Positions 7,888 through 17,244 of a stretch of DNA of 64,000 nt are shown piece after piece. Source of the DNA: Desulfobacula sp. (GTDB lineage Bacteria; Desulfobacterota; Desulfobacteria; Desulfobacterales; Desulfobacteraceae); the NCBI GenBank assembly GCA_023701135.1, contig JAMPXP010000001.1, positions 62,001 through 126,000 of the forward strand, given 5' to 3'. Position 1 is the stretch's first letter. Every line of letters begins with the position of its first letter. The position numbers and the translations under genes are program-made. Below the pieces are notes generated by a model. The model was not told where the DNA came from, made no database searches, and was given only the letters and a program-made list of their open reading frames with translations.

Positions 7888-8353
7888 CTGCGCCCCCCTC
7901 GATAAATTTTCGTGCATTCAGGTTAAGGCCCTTGCCCGGCAGGGCCATAAGAGTGGAAGTCCCGTGGGCCACAAGGATATTTCGTTCATCAAACACCTTT
8001 GCCTCGGAATAGCTGATGGATTTGCCGGGCCTCAGGCAGGTCCCCCTGGCAAGAAGCCTGCCGCCGGTAACGGGCTGAAGATAATTGAGTTTCAAATCCA
8101 CATTGACCAGGCCGGCATCTTCAGGCAGCCTGAGAAACGCCGCCCAGAAGGTTGCCGTGTCAATCATGGTGGCAATCACGCCGCCGTGAACAATACCAAA
8201 CGGCTGAAGGTGGCAGTCCGCAAGATTTATTACAATATCCGCCCCGTCCAATTCAATATGGTCTATTTCCATGGACATATGCCGCGGATATGGGCTTTGT
8301 TTTACAAGAGATTTCAGCTCTTGAATATATACCGGGTTGATGGTCTTCATCAT
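7859..8353 (-). CDS. Hotdog-fold thioesterase, PaaI-like
   Basis: 164 residues. The motif FGIVHGGVIATMIDTATFWA is the PaaI-type hotdog helix with an aspartate in the catalytic slot, followed by VDLKLNYLQPV, the CoA-side strand. The start overlaps the stop of the upstream small gene as ATGA, and the end overlaps the next thioesterase by 29 nt, so the three are translated from one message. Two different tandem thioesterases suggest either a heteromer or two substrates. A paralogue of the neighbour rather than a copy, since identity is low by eye. Confidence 0.84.
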   Translation of the reverse strand: MMKTINPVYIQELKSLVKQSPYPRHMSMEIDHIELDGADIVINLADCHLQPFGIVHGGVIATMIDTATFWAAFLRLPEDAGLVNVDLKLNYLQPVTGGRLLARGTCLRPGKSISYSEAKVFDERNILVAHGTSTLMALPGKGLNLNARKFIEGGADDKNLEKEI

Positions 8354-8583
8354 TCCGGGCCGGCAGCATAGGCAAATCGTGGAACCTGGAATTTGGCAGG
8401 GCAGTGCCGCACGGGGCAGGTCAGAATCAAATCGTTTTCTTCAAGGCGGGGGCGGCCCGCCCCAAGGGTCTGTTGTTCCTGCCACTGCCTGGCTTTTTCC
8501 ATTGTGTCTGCCGTGCCAAGCTCCAGGATTTGCTTGCCGCAGCAATGGGTATATTCACAGAATAATCTGAACCGCTCAGTCAT
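8350..8583 (-). CDS. Small Cys-rich protein leading the thioesterase operon
   Basis: 77 residues from the ATG at 8583, behind AGGGGGAGATTG; a longer frame to 8616 lacks a site. It has a CEYTHCCGK segment near the N-terminus and CPVRHCPAKF near the C-terminus, so two Cys pairs separated by about 35 residues, as in a small zinc ribbon. No known family recognised. It overlaps the next gene by 4 nt (ATGA), so it is coupled to the two thioesterases. It is divergent from the molybdopterin gene, with a shared ~150-nt promoter region. Confidence 0.65.
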   Translation of the reverse strand: MTERFRLFCEYTHCCGKQILELGTADTMEKARQWQEQQTLGAGRPRLEENDLILTCPVRHCPAKFQVPRFAYAAGPE

Positions 8584-8730
8584 CAATCTCCCCCTAGGCA
8601 TTGCATATGGTGTCAATCACAAGGAAAATATTCATTTTGTTCAGGTCTGTCAAAGAAATAAAAAATAATATATTATTTGTCCGGCACGGCTATAATAATA
8701 TTTTCAGCATCTGTTTGAGGAGAACCTGTT

Positions 8731-10749
8731 ATGTGGAAAAGATCGGTTTGCACCAAGGATTGCCCCGATACCTGCGGCCTTCTGGTCAGGGTGGAAAAGA
8801 ACAGGATTACGGCCGTCAAGGGAGACCCGGATCACCCTTACACCGCCGGCTTTATCTGCAAAAAAGCCGCCCATTTTCCCGAGCAGGTCCATTCGCCCCG
8901 GCGCATCACGACCCCCCTGAAACGCACCGGACCCAAGGGCTCGGGCAGGTTTGAACCCGTCACCTGGGACGAAGCCCTGGATGAGATCACAGCCCGGATC
9001 AGGTCCATATCTTCCCTTTCCGGGCCCCAGGCCATTTTGCCCTATTCCTTTGCCGGGCACATGGGGCTGGTGCACCGGCAGGCCGGCCACGCCTTTTTCA
9101 ACCGGCTGGGAGCCAGCGCCCTGGATTATACCATCTGTGGACCGGCAGCCACTGCGGGTTTTGAAGCCAGCCTCGGCAAAGGGCCCAGCACCGAAATCCA
9201 GGAGGCTTCCCAATCGGATTATATCATCATCTGGGGCAGCAATACCCTGACCACCAATATTCACGCCTGGCCCTTTTTTGTCAGGGCGCGCAAAGCCGGG
9301 GCCACCCTCATCGTCATTGACCCCTACAGGAACCGGACCGCCCAGTCCGCCGATGTGCATGTGATGATCAAACCAGGCACGGATGCGGCCCTTGTCCTTT
9401 CCATGATGCAGGTCATCATTGAACAGGATCTGGTGGACCACGATTTCATTGCCCAAAAAACCCTTGGCTTTGACCAACTGAAGGCCAGGGCTGCGGAATA
9501 CCCTCCTCACCGGGCCGCCTCCATCTGCGGCGTGCCTCCGGAATTGATCGTCCGCCTGGCCCAGGGCTACGGCCGGGCAAGGGCGCCCTATATCCGCACC
9601 GGATGGGGTCCGGCCCGCCAGCTTAGAGGCGGCATGGCCATGCGGACCATAGCCCTTCTGCCCGCCCTTGTCGGCGCCTTTCATAAGCCCGGGGCAGGCA
9701 TCACCCGCTCTCTGGGCGGGGCCCCCTCAGATTCAGCCTTTCTGACCCGTCCCGACCTCCGCCCGCAAGGCGTCCGGAAGGTCAACATGGTGGAACTGGG
9801 CCATGCCCTGACCCGGTTGGACAACCCGAAAATTGAGATGCTCTATGTCTATCTGTCCAACCCGGCCGTGGTGGCTCCCCAGTCCCGGCAGGTGCTGACG
9901 GGATTAAAGCGGGACGACCTGTTTGTGGTGGTCCAGGAACTGTTCATGACCGACACCTGCGCCCATGCCGACATTGTCCTGCCAGGAGCCGGTTTCCTGG
10001 AGGTTACCGATCTTTACCGGGCCTACGGCCACAATTATATTCAGATGGCCCGGCCCGTCATTCCGCCGGTGGGACAGAGCCGCTCCACCCTGGCCATTTT
10101 CCAGGACCTTGCCGCCCGTCTCGGATTTACCGAAGAGGTTTTTTCCCTCACCGAAACAGACTGTATTGACCATTTTCTCCGGGACCCGTCGCCCTATATG
10201 CAGGGGGTGGATGTTGAAACACTCAGATCCGGCCGGGCCGTCCGCTTGAACATCCCGGCCAACCCCTATACCGGCGGGTTTGCCACCCCGTCGGGCAGGG
10301 TGGAATTTTATTCCCAGGCCATGGCCGACCAGGGCCTGGACCCCCTTCCCGACGGCCAACCCCTGAGGGACCCGGACGGTGACGGCAAATTTACCCTGGA
10401 ATTCATCACTCCGCCCCATTCTCTTTTCTTGAACTCATCTTTTAACGAGATTGATGAACTCAGGAAAAAGGCCGGTCAAGCCCGGGTGATGATCCATCCC
10501 GAAACCGCAAAGGCCAGGGGCATTGTTGAGGCAGATCCGGTCCGGGTATTCAACAGCCGGGGAGAATGCCTTTTTTTGGCCCATGTGACGGATGCGGTCC
10601 AGCCCGGCCTTCTGGTGGCCGAAGGCCTTCACTGGCCCAGCCTTTCCCTTGGCGGCGGGGCCAACCAGCTCACCAGCCAGCGGCTCACCGACATGGGAAA
10701 TACCTGCGCCTTTCACTGCAATCTGGTGGAAGTCCAGCGTGCCCAATGA
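8731..10749 (+). CDS. Molybdopterin oxidoreductase, DMSO-reductase family
   Basis: 672 residues. The N-terminus binds one [4Fe-4S] cluster through C7, C11, C15 and C43. Molybdopterin-domain motifs follow, for example IIIWGSNTLTTNIHAWPF and VIDPYRNRTAQSADVH, and the C-terminal MGD-binding domain includes MIHPETAKARGIVEADPV. Cys136 in DYTICGPAA is a candidate Mo/W ligand by position. There is no twin-arginine signal, so it should be cytoplasmic. No partner subunits are adjacent, so electron donor and substrate are unknown; formate dehydrogenase, polysulfide reductase-like and acetylene-hydratase-like proteins are all possible relatives. Confidence 0.85.
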   Translation: MWKRSVCTKDCPDTCGLLVRVEKNRITAVKGDPDHPYTAGFICKKAAHFPEQVHSPRRITTPLKRTGPKGSGRFEPVTWDEALDEITARIRSISSLSGPQAILPYSFAGHMGLVHRQAGHAFFNRLGASALDYTICGPAATAGFEASLGKGPSTEIQEASQSDYIIIWGSNTLTTNIHAWPFFVRARKAGATLIVIDPYRNRTAQSADVHVMIKPGTDAALVLSMMQVIIEQDLVDHDFIAQKTLGFDQLKARAAEYPPHRAASICGVPPELIVRLAQGYGRARAPYIRTGWGPARQLRGGMAMRTIALLPALVGAFHKPGAGITRSLGGAPSDSAFLTRPDLRPQGVRKVNMVELGHALTRLDNPKIEMLYVYLSNPAVVAPQSRQVLTGLKRDDLFVVVQELFMTDTCAHADIVLPGAGFLEVTDLYRAYGHNYIQMARPVIPPVGQSRSTLAIFQDLAARLGFTEEVFSLTETDCIDHFLRDPSPYMQGVDVETLRSGRAVRLNIPANPYTGGFATPSGRVEFYSQAMADQGLDPLPDGQPLRDPDGDGKFTLEFITPPHSLFLNSSFNEIDELRKKAGQARVMIHPETAKARGIVEADPVRVFNSRGECLFLAHVTDAVQPGLLVAEGLHWPSLSLGGGANQLTSQRLTDMGNTCAFHCNLVEVQRAQ

Positions 10750-10928
10750 AAATTTTATAATGGTATCTGCCCTATTGGCTGTAATCTTGGCCAATTCACC
10801 CTTTCATGTTTGGTATCAGTACCGCGTACCCCTGGGAATGTGGGGTCAATCGCATCCGGGTTGACCGCCTATTTCCTCCTGCGCTCCGGGTTGGGGTCTG
10901 ACCGTCAAGGATAGGCCCTGTCCCGGGC

Positions 10929-12740
10929 CTAAAGGCCTCCGAATCCGTCATCGTCGATATCAATGGCGGCCGGACATCCCTGGGCAATGGCATCCATTTT
11001 CCCGAGGGTGGCGTAAAGTTCGGTCCGGATAAAAAATTCAGCGGTTTTGATCTGGCCATTGTAAAAGGACTGGTCTTTGGGATGGCATCCTTTGTCCAGT
11101 TTTTCAGCGGAAACCATGGCCCGCCAAAGCAGCATCCAGGCCATGATGACATCTCCTGTTACATGGAGAAAGGGCAAAGAATGGGCAAAGGCGGTTTTAA
11201 AGTCCGGGGAAAGGGCCTTTTTGCCGATGATCCGGGCAATATCAATGAGCCGGGCCACGGCTGAATCCAGTTTTTCAGCCAGGGGGGAAAGCTGGGCAAA
11301 ATCCTTGGCCCTGGCAGTCGTCCGGCTGATTTCCTGAACCAGTTTGCCAAAGGCCGCCCCTTTTTCAGCACCGATCTTGCGGGCCAGAAAATCCATGGCC
11401 TGGATGCCCGAGGTTCCCTCATAGATGGGGGTGATCCTGCAGTCCCTTGTATATTGCTCCACCAGGTAATCCCGTGTATACCCGGCCCCGCCGAAGACCT
11501 GGATGGCCTGGTTACAGACTTCATAGCCCATGACGGCCATGTATTCCTTGACAATGGGGGTTAAAAGACTGAAAAAGGCCTCACCCAGGGCGTCGCCCTT
11601 GTTGCCCAGGCCCAGCTCTTCTCCGCACAGGGCCGCATAGTAGAAAAAGCTTCTCATGCCGGAAACATAAGCCTTCATCCGCAGCAGATTGCGCCGGACA
11701 TCCGGGTGTTTGATAATGGGCACGGACTTTGCCCCGCGGTCGGCAAAATCGGCCAGGTCCCGTCCCTGGATCCGTTCCCGCGCATAATTGAGGGACTCAA
11801 GATAGGCGGCGCTGGCATAGGCCAGACCCTGGAGCCCGGTATTGAGCCTGGCGTCATTCATCATGTAGAACATGATCTTCATGCCCTTGCGCTCTTCACC
11901 CAGAAGAAACCCCAGGCATTCCCCCTTGCTGCCAAGGGCCATGGAGCAGGTGGCGCTGCCGTGAATCCCGTGTTTTTCCTCCACCCCGGTGCAGACAATA
12001 TCGTTGCGGGCCCCCAGGCTCCCGTCCGGGTTCACCAGGAATTTGGGCACCAGAAAAATGGATATCCCGGTGGTTCCGGGGGGATCTCCTTCAATGCGGG
12101 CCAGTACCGGGTGGATGATATTCTCGGCCAGGTCGTGCTCACCGTTGGTGATAAATATTTTATTGCCGGTCAAAGAATAGGTGCCGTCCGGGTTCCGGCG
12201 GGCGCTGGTGGTCAGTGCCCCGACATCGGATCCGGCATCGGACTCGGTCAGCAGCATGGTGCCGCCCCATTCCGAAGAAGTCAGTTTTTTCACGTAGGTC
12301 TTTTTTTGCTCATCGGTTCCAAAGATCTGGATCATGATGGCGGTTCCGTTGCCCATGGTGGAATAGCAGTTCAGGGCCCAGTTGGCGGCCATGAAATATT
12401 CCATGACGGCAATGCCTAAGGCCCGGGGGGCTCCCTGTCCGCCCATTTCCGGCGGCATGATGAGATTGGGCCATTCCCCTTCCTTTAAAAGCGCAAAGGG
12501 ACGGTGGAAACATTCCGGAACCCGGACCGAGCCATTTTCAAGCACCACGCCCTCCTCGTCCCCGGGCTTTAAGGTGGGCAAAATTTCCTTGATGGCCAGG
12601 GTTCTGGCCTCCTTCAGAATCAATTCACAGGTTTTTTTGTTGAATTCCTTGTATTGCTTTTCTTCCAGTATTTTTTCAAGACCCATCTGTTCCCAGAGAA
12701 CAAAATCCAGGTCCCTTCTGTCCACGAGTTGTTGTGCCAT
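10929..12740 (-). CDS. Acyl-CoA dehydrogenase, ~600-residue subfamily
   Basis: 603 residues, the long form of the family with an extra C-terminal domain. FAD/substrate motifs are present: LLTESDAGSDVGALTTSA in the middle domain and GGAGYTRDYLVEQYTRDCRI in the C-terminal helical domain, with the likely catalytic glutamate in PIYEGTSGIQ. It oxidises an acyl-CoA to the 2-enoyl-CoA and would pass electrons to ETF, such as EtfAB at the left end of this window. It is the last gene of the leftward run thiolase-dehydratase-dehydrogenase, 39 nt after the dehydratase. Substrate not readable. Confidence 0.92.
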   Translation of the reverse strand: MAQQLVDRRDLDFVLWEQMGLEKILEEKQYKEFNKKTCELILKEARTLAIKEILPTLKPGDEEGVVLENGSVRVPECFHRPFALLKEGEWPNLIMPPEMGGQGAPRALGIAVMEYFMAANWALNCYSTMGNGTAIMIQIFGTDEQKKTYVKKLTSSEWGGTMLLTESDAGSDVGALTTSARRNPDGTYSLTGNKIFITNGEHDLAENIIHPVLARIEGDPPGTTGISIFLVPKFLVNPDGSLGARNDIVCTGVEEKHGIHGSATCSMALGSKGECLGFLLGEERKGMKIMFYMMNDARLNTGLQGLAYASAAYLESLNYARERIQGRDLADFADRGAKSVPIIKHPDVRRNLLRMKAYVSGMRSFFYYAALCGEELGLGNKGDALGEAFFSLLTPIVKEYMAVMGYEVCNQAIQVFGGAGYTRDYLVEQYTRDCRITPIYEGTSGIQAMDFLARKIGAEKGAAFGKLVQEISRTTARAKDFAQLSPLAEKLDSAVARLIDIARIIGKKALSPDFKTAFAHSLPFLHVTGDVIMAWMLLWRAMVSAEKLDKGCHPKDQSFYNGQIKTAEFFIRTELYATLGKMDAIAQGCPAAIDIDDDGFGGL

Positions 12741-12779
12741 GATGTCGATTCTCCTTATTCATTGTCGGGTTCAATATGT

Positions 12780-14234
12780 CTATACGTTGGATTTTCCTGT
12801 GATGCCACATAATTTTTTGGCCAGGGCCTGTTTTTTTTGAATGTCGGACTGGCGGGCGATCATGATCCGCTGGGCCTGGGGAGAGCCTGCACCGTGCATG
12901 GATTCGGTCAGATATCCCACGGCAGCGGTTCCAAGGCAAAGATTTTCTATGAACCGCAGGACCCGCCGGCGGTCCGTTGTTGAAACCGAATCATTGCCCT
13001 TCAGGTATTTGTTCAGCCAGGGGCCCACCTCTGCAGAATTGAAATCCTCATCCGACGGCAGGGTGACCATGAGTCCGCCGGCAATGTCCTGAGCCAGCCG
13101 TGCAATCTCAAAGGGCAGCCGGGTGACGTTCTGTTTGCAGACATTGGCCAGGAGCGTATGGACCAGATAGGTGCCGCTGGGCTGTTTTTCTCCCTTGCAG
13201 GCGCAGGCCACGGAACCCGCATAAAGGGTTTCGTTCAGATGGGTCATTTCAATGATCTTGTCCTTGATATGGGAGGCCTTGTGCGTACCATTGAATTCGG
13301 CAATGGTCTGGGCCGCCCCGATGAGGACATCACCCACGCCGGATTTACAGGCATAGCTCTGGCGGTGGTAGGAGGCGAACTGCTCCACGAGCCGCCCGGC
13401 AAATTCATATTCCTTATACATGAACACCCGTTCCCAGGGGACAAAAACATTGTCAAAGACCACCAGGGCCTCGTGGCCGCCAAAAAGGGGATTGCCGCAG
13501 TCAATGCGACCCTTTTCAAGCTTCCGGGTGTCGCAGGACTGACGGCCCATGATATAGATGATGCCCTCGGTATCACTGGGCAGGGCAAAGGAAACGGCAA
13601 AATCCTGGTCTGCCTCGCGCATGGAAACGGTCGGCATGACGATGATCTCATGGGAATTGACAGCCCCGGTCTGGTGGGCCTTGGCTCCCCTGACCACAAT
13701 CCCGTTTTCATCCTCCTTGACCACATGCAGATACATGTCCGGGTCCGGCTGCTGGTGCGGGGGAAGGGACCGGTCCCCCTTGGTATCGGTCATGGCGCCG
13801 TCACAGGTCAGGTCATTTTCCTGGACATATTCCAGGTATTTGAGGAACCGCTTGTAATATGCGGTGCCGTATTCGGCATCGATATCAAAGGTCGTCACGG
13901 ACAGGGCATTAAGGGAATCCATACCCACGCAGCGCTGAAAGCAAGAACCGGTCATGGACCCCATGAGCCGCCCCATATCGGTTTTTTTCACCAGGTCATC
14001 GGCGCTCTGGTGGATATGGCAGAACCGGTTGATGGTCTTGCCGGTAAGGTGGGAAGTGGCGGTCATGATTTCCCTGTAAGCCGGATCATGGGCCAGACCA
14101 TAGGTCAGGGCCACGGCATTCATGGACGGGCGGATAATGGGGTCATCCACCACGTTTTCAATACGCCTGCCGAACATGTATACCTTTAGATTCAGTCTTC
14201 TCAGGCTTGCTTCATATTCTTTGGCCGTCATCAT
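12780..14234 (-). CDS. 4-hydroxybutyryl-CoA dehydratase/vinylacetyl-CoA isomerase-like
   Basis: 484 residues from the ATG at 14234, which has AAGGAG nine bases upstream; the frame is open 12 codons further. It belongs to the 4-hydroxyphenylacetate-3-monooxygenase/AbfD fold family. The AbfD-type iron-sulfur ligands are visible: C98 and C102 in SCFQRCVGMD, H290 and C296 in YHRQSYAC. Enzymes of this type use FAD and a [4Fe-4S] cluster to dehydrate 4-hydroxybutyryl-CoA to crotonyl-CoA. Context fits: crotonyl-CoA would feed the neighbouring hydroxyacyl-CoA dehydrogenase and thiolase. The H-to-C spacing is one residue less than I recall for the clostridial enzyme. Confidence 0.82.
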   Translation of the reverse strand: MMTAKEYEASLRRLNLKVYMFGRRIENVVDDPIIRPSMNAVALTYGLAHDPAYREIMTATSHLTGKTINRFCHIHQSADDLVKKTDMGRLMGSMTGSCFQRCVGMDSLNALSVTTFDIDAEYGTAYYKRFLKYLEYVQENDLTCDGAMTDTKGDRSLPPHQQPDPDMYLHVVKEDENGIVVRGAKAHQTGAVNSHEIIVMPTVSMREADQDFAVSFALPSDTEGIIYIMGRQSCDTRKLEKGRIDCGNPLFGGHEALVVFDNVFVPWERVFMYKEYEFAGRLVEQFASYHRQSYACKSGVGDVLIGAAQTIAEFNGTHKASHIKDKIIEMTHLNETLYAGSVACACKGEKQPSGTYLVHTLLANVCKQNVTRLPFEIARLAQDIAGGLMVTLPSDEDFNSAEVGPWLNKYLKGNDSVSTTDRRRVLRFIENLCLGTAAVGYLTESMHGAGSPQAQRIMIARQSDIQKKQALAKKLCGITGKSNV

Positions 14235-14288
14235 GGCTGAGTTCTCCTTGTTTTTTTTTGTGGAATGCAATCATACCCATGAACGGAT

Positions 14289-15470
14289 TCAATAAAGGGC
14301 TTCGACGATGAGGGACGTTCCCATGCCCCCGCCGGCGCAGAGGCTCGCAAGTCCCAGCTTCGATCTTCTCTTTATCATCTCATGGATCAGGGTGGTGGTG
14401 ATCCTGGCCCCGGTGGCGCCCACCGGGTGGCCCAGGCCGATGCCCCCGCCATTGACATTGGTGATGTCCCGGTTGAGGCCCAGGCCCATTTCACAGGCCA
14501 GGTACTGGGCGGCAAAGGCTTCGTTGAGTTCCACCAGCTCCATGTCCCTGAGTTCCAGTCCCGCTTTTTCAAGGGCCTTTCGGGTTGATGAAACCGGGCC
14601 GATGCCCATGATGTCCGGGGCAACGCCGGTGGTGGCTGTGGAAATGATCCTGGCCATGGCAGGCACCCCCAATTCCCTTGCCTTTTGCTCCGACATGAGG
14701 ATCAGCCCCGCCGAGCCGTCATTGATGCCCGAGGCATTGGCCGCCGTCACCGTTCCGCCCGGCTTGAAAGACGGTTTAAGCTTTGAGATGGCCTCAAGGG
14801 TCATATCCCGCCGGGGATGCTCATCGGTATCAACCATGATGGGGCCTGTTTTTTCCCATACTACCACGGGAACAATCTCTTCCTTGAACCGGCCCCGGTC
14901 AATGGCCTTTATTGCCTTTTCATGGCTGCAAAGGGCGAATTCATCCTGGGCCTCACGGCTGATTCCATATTGTTCGGCCAGGTTTTCCGCCGTAATGCCC
15001 ATGGCCGGCCCGATACCCAGGCAGGTCAGAGAATCCCACATGGAATCCCTGACCTGGGCATGGCCCATGCGGGTTCCCCACCGCATTTTTTCCATGGTAT
15101 ACTGGGCATTGCTCATGCTGTCGGTGCCGCCGGCCATGATGGCATCGGCTTCCCCGCATTTGATCTGGTAATATCCCATCTGCAGGGAAGACATGGAGGA
15201 GGTGCAGTTCCGGTGTACGGTGATGCCGGGTACCGTGTCGGGGATGCCGGCTTTAACGGCTGCCACCCGGGCAATATTGTTTTCCATATAGGTTTTCTGG
15301 TAATTGCAGCCCCAGATAACGTCATCCATGAAACCGGGGTCCATGTGGGACCGGTTCAACAATTCCTTCATCACCGGAAGGGTCAGCTCCAGGGCGGATA
15401 AATTTTTAAAGGCGCTGCCGTGCCTGCCGATGGCTGTCCGGCAGGCGGCAACAATGACGACTTCATTCAT
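14289..15470 (-). CDS. Acetyl-CoA acetyltransferase (thiolase)
   Basis: 393 residues, the normal thiolase length. Catalytic residues are all present: Cys89 in HRNCTSS, the GGGIGLGHPVGATGAR block with its histidine, and the C-terminal CAGGGMG cysteine. It cleaves (or forms) a 3-ketoacyl-CoA, probably acetoacetyl-CoA. It sits between the 3-hydroxyacyl-CoA dehydrogenase (30 nt upstream) and the AbfD-like dehydratase, consistent with a route from 4-hydroxybutyryl- or crotonyl-CoA to two acetyl-CoA. Chain-length preference is not certain. Confidence 0.93.
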   Translation of the reverse strand: MNEVVIVAACRTAIGRHGSAFKNLSALELTLPVMKELLNRSHMDPGFMDDVIWGCNYQKTYMENNIARVAAVKAGIPDTVPGITVHRNCTSSMSSLQMGYYQIKCGEADAIMAGGTDSMSNAQYTMEKMRWGTRMGHAQVRDSMWDSLTCLGIGPAMGITAENLAEQYGISREAQDEFALCSHEKAIKAIDRGRFKEEIVPVVVWEKTGPIMVDTDEHPRRDMTLEAISKLKPSFKPGGTVTAANASGINDGSAGLILMSEQKARELGVPAMARIISTATTGVAPDIMGIGPVSSTRKALEKAGLELRDMELVELNEAFAAQYLACEMGLGLNRDITNVNGGGIGLGHPVGATGARITTTLIHEMIKRRSKLGLASLCAGGGMGTSLIVEALY

Positions 15471-15500
15471 ATGACGGGTTCCTTATCTGTGTCAGGTATG

Positions 15501-16373
15501 TCAGGCCTGGGTTTTCCGGTAATCGTAAAAACCTTTCCCGGTTTTCCGGCCGTACTCGTTTTTTGAATATCGTTCCACAATGGCAGGGCTGGGTCTGTCG
15601 GACGAATGCCGGGTTTCCCGGTATCTTTCCATGAGAACCAGGTACTGCAGGTCAATGCCCGTCAGATCCAGGAGCTCAAAGGGCCCCAGAGGATGTCCCA
15701 GGCCGTTGCGGACCGCCGTATCAATGCCTTCCATGGAACAGACCTCCTGGTCCAGAAGGAAACAGGCCTCCTTGGTAATGGCGGAAAAAAAGCGGTTCAC
15801 CACAAAGCCGTAGATTTCCTTATGAACAAGGACCGCCTTGCGTTTTAATCGTTCAGCCACAGCCAAGACGGCGGCGATGGTGTCATCGGAAACATGGGGG
15901 CCCTTCACCACTTCAACGAGTTTCATGACCAGGGCCGGATTAAAAAAATGAAGGTTCAATACCTTTTCCGGCCGGCGGGTGGCATCGGCTATCTTTGAAC
16001 TGACAATATAGGAGCTGTTGGTGGCCAGGATGGCATGGGACGGGCAGATCTCGTCCAACCGGCCGAAAAACTCCCGTTTGACGTCCAGTTTCTCAACAAT
16101 GGCCTCAATGACCAGGTCTGCATTCCCGGCCCCGGTATCAAGGTCATGGGTAAAAACCAGCCGGGATAGAATATCGTCGGCTTCAGTGCGGGTCATTCTT
16201 TGTTTTTGAACCTGCTTGTCAAGCCAGGTCATGGAAAAAGACCCGGCCTGCTCAAGGGCAGGGCCAGACAGGTCCGTACAATGGACGTGAAATCCGCAGA
16301 CCGCCGCATGCAAGGCAATCTGGTGCCCCATGGTGCCTGCACCCGCCACACAGATATGGTTGATTTCTTTCAT
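15501..16373 (-). CDS. 3-hydroxybutyryl-CoA dehydrogenase
   Basis: 290 residues, single-function short form as in Hbd/PaaH. The N-terminal Rossmann motif is VAGAGTMGHQIA and the catalytic histidine lies in NLHFFNPALVMKLVEVV. The C-terminal helical domain has the family segments GFVVNRFF and GLGHPLGPFELLDLTG. It oxidises 3-hydroxyacyl-CoA to 3-ketoacyl-CoA with NAD. It is followed by the thiolase and preceded by a TetR gene 102 nt upstream. No separate enoyl-CoA hydratase is seen in this run, so that step must be encoded elsewhere. Confidence 0.93.
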   Translation of the reverse strand: MKEINHICVAGAGTMGHQIALHAAVCGFHVHCTDLSGPALEQAGSFSMTWLDKQVQKQRMTRTEADDILSRLVFTHDLDTGAGNADLVIEAIVEKLDVKREFFGRLDEICPSHAILATNSSYIVSSKIADATRRPEKVLNLHFFNPALVMKLVEVVKGPHVSDDTIAAVLAVAERLKRKAVLVHKEIYGFVVNRFFSAITKEACFLLDQEVCSMEGIDTAVRNGLGHPLGPFELLDLTGIDLQYLVLMERYRETRHSSDRPSPAIVERYSKNEYGRKTGKGFYDYRKTQA

Positions 16374-16475
16374 TGGTATACACTCTCCATGTTTTCAGGC
16401 AGGCCGCGCAATCCCATGAAATAAAACCCCTTCCTTCCATGGGGAATGACATCCCTGCCCAATGTCATTTTTGCG

Positions 16476-17108
16476 TCAAAGACGCTGCAAATATTTTTCA
16501 TCCCGGCATCCCAGTGCCTTTAAGGCAAAGACAAACAAGGTCTCAATGATTTCATTGACGGACATGGAGCCTCCTGATTTGTACCAGACCCTGGCCCGGG
16601 CGATAATGGATGCAATGGCAAAGGAGGCCATTTTAATATCCGTGGTTTCAAACACCCGTGCATCAATACCCCGTTTGATGACCAGACGCAGGAGCTTGTC
16701 ATATTCGTCCCGTTTTTCAATGATGATCCGCTGATGTTTTTTATTCAGGCATCGTAAGCTTGCATCAAACAATACCTTGGAAGTCCGCATCTTTCCCAGG
16801 GTGACCCTGCCGTGGGCCTCGAATATGGTTTTGAGCTGGATCACCGGGTCTGTTGTTTCGTCGGTTTCAATGCCCCGCATGGAATCCACAATGGCTTCCA
16901 TTTCCTGGCTTAAAATTTCAAACAGGATCTCTTCCTTGCTGGGGAAAAAATTGTAAATATTGGCCGGCTCGCACCCGTAGGCCAGGGCAATGTCCTTTAC
17001 CGTTGTATTATGGTAGCCTTTGACGCCGAAAAGCGCCCTGGCTTTGGCCATGATTTTATTACGGACCGGGCTTGGTCTTTTGATTTTTACGGGTTTTGTC
17101 TTAGCCAT
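16476..17108 (-). CDS. TetR-family transcriptional regulator
   Basis: 210 residues. The N-terminal helix-turn-helix is typical (residues ~20-65): ALFGVKGYHNTTVKDIALAY followed by IYNFFPSKEEILFEIL. The C-terminal part is a ligand-binding helical domain without a recognised signature; family members in such settings often sense acyl-CoAs (as FadR/PsrA-like proteins do). Very basic N-terminal tail of about 18 residues. It lies between the acyl-CoA synthetase and the hydroxyacyl-CoA dehydrogenase in the same direction, so it probably controls one or both. Confidence 0.9.
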   Translation of the reverse strand: MAKTKPVKIKRPSPVRNKIMAKARALFGVKGYHNTTVKDIALAYGCEPANIYNFFPSKEEILFEILSQEMEAIVDSMRGIETDETTDPVIQLKTIFEAHGRVTLGKMRTSKVLFDASLRCLNKKHQRIIIEKRDEYDKLLRLVIKRGIDARVFETTDIKMASFAIASIIARARVWYKSGGSMSVNEIIETLFVFALKALGCRDEKYLQRL

Positions 17109-17244
17109 GGGTCCCGCCTTTTTCCTGGTATTTATAAAACATAGGATCTTCCTTTATGGGTTAGTTAATCTCATTCACTTCAAAGGCACCAACATACCAA
17201 TTTTTAACCCGTTTATAAATACCGATATCCTTTCTCGCATTTTT

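Noticed and set aside
13158-14189. Plus-strand open frame of 343 codons
   Set aside because: Antisense to the AbfD-like dehydratase; no family pattern and shadow-like composition.
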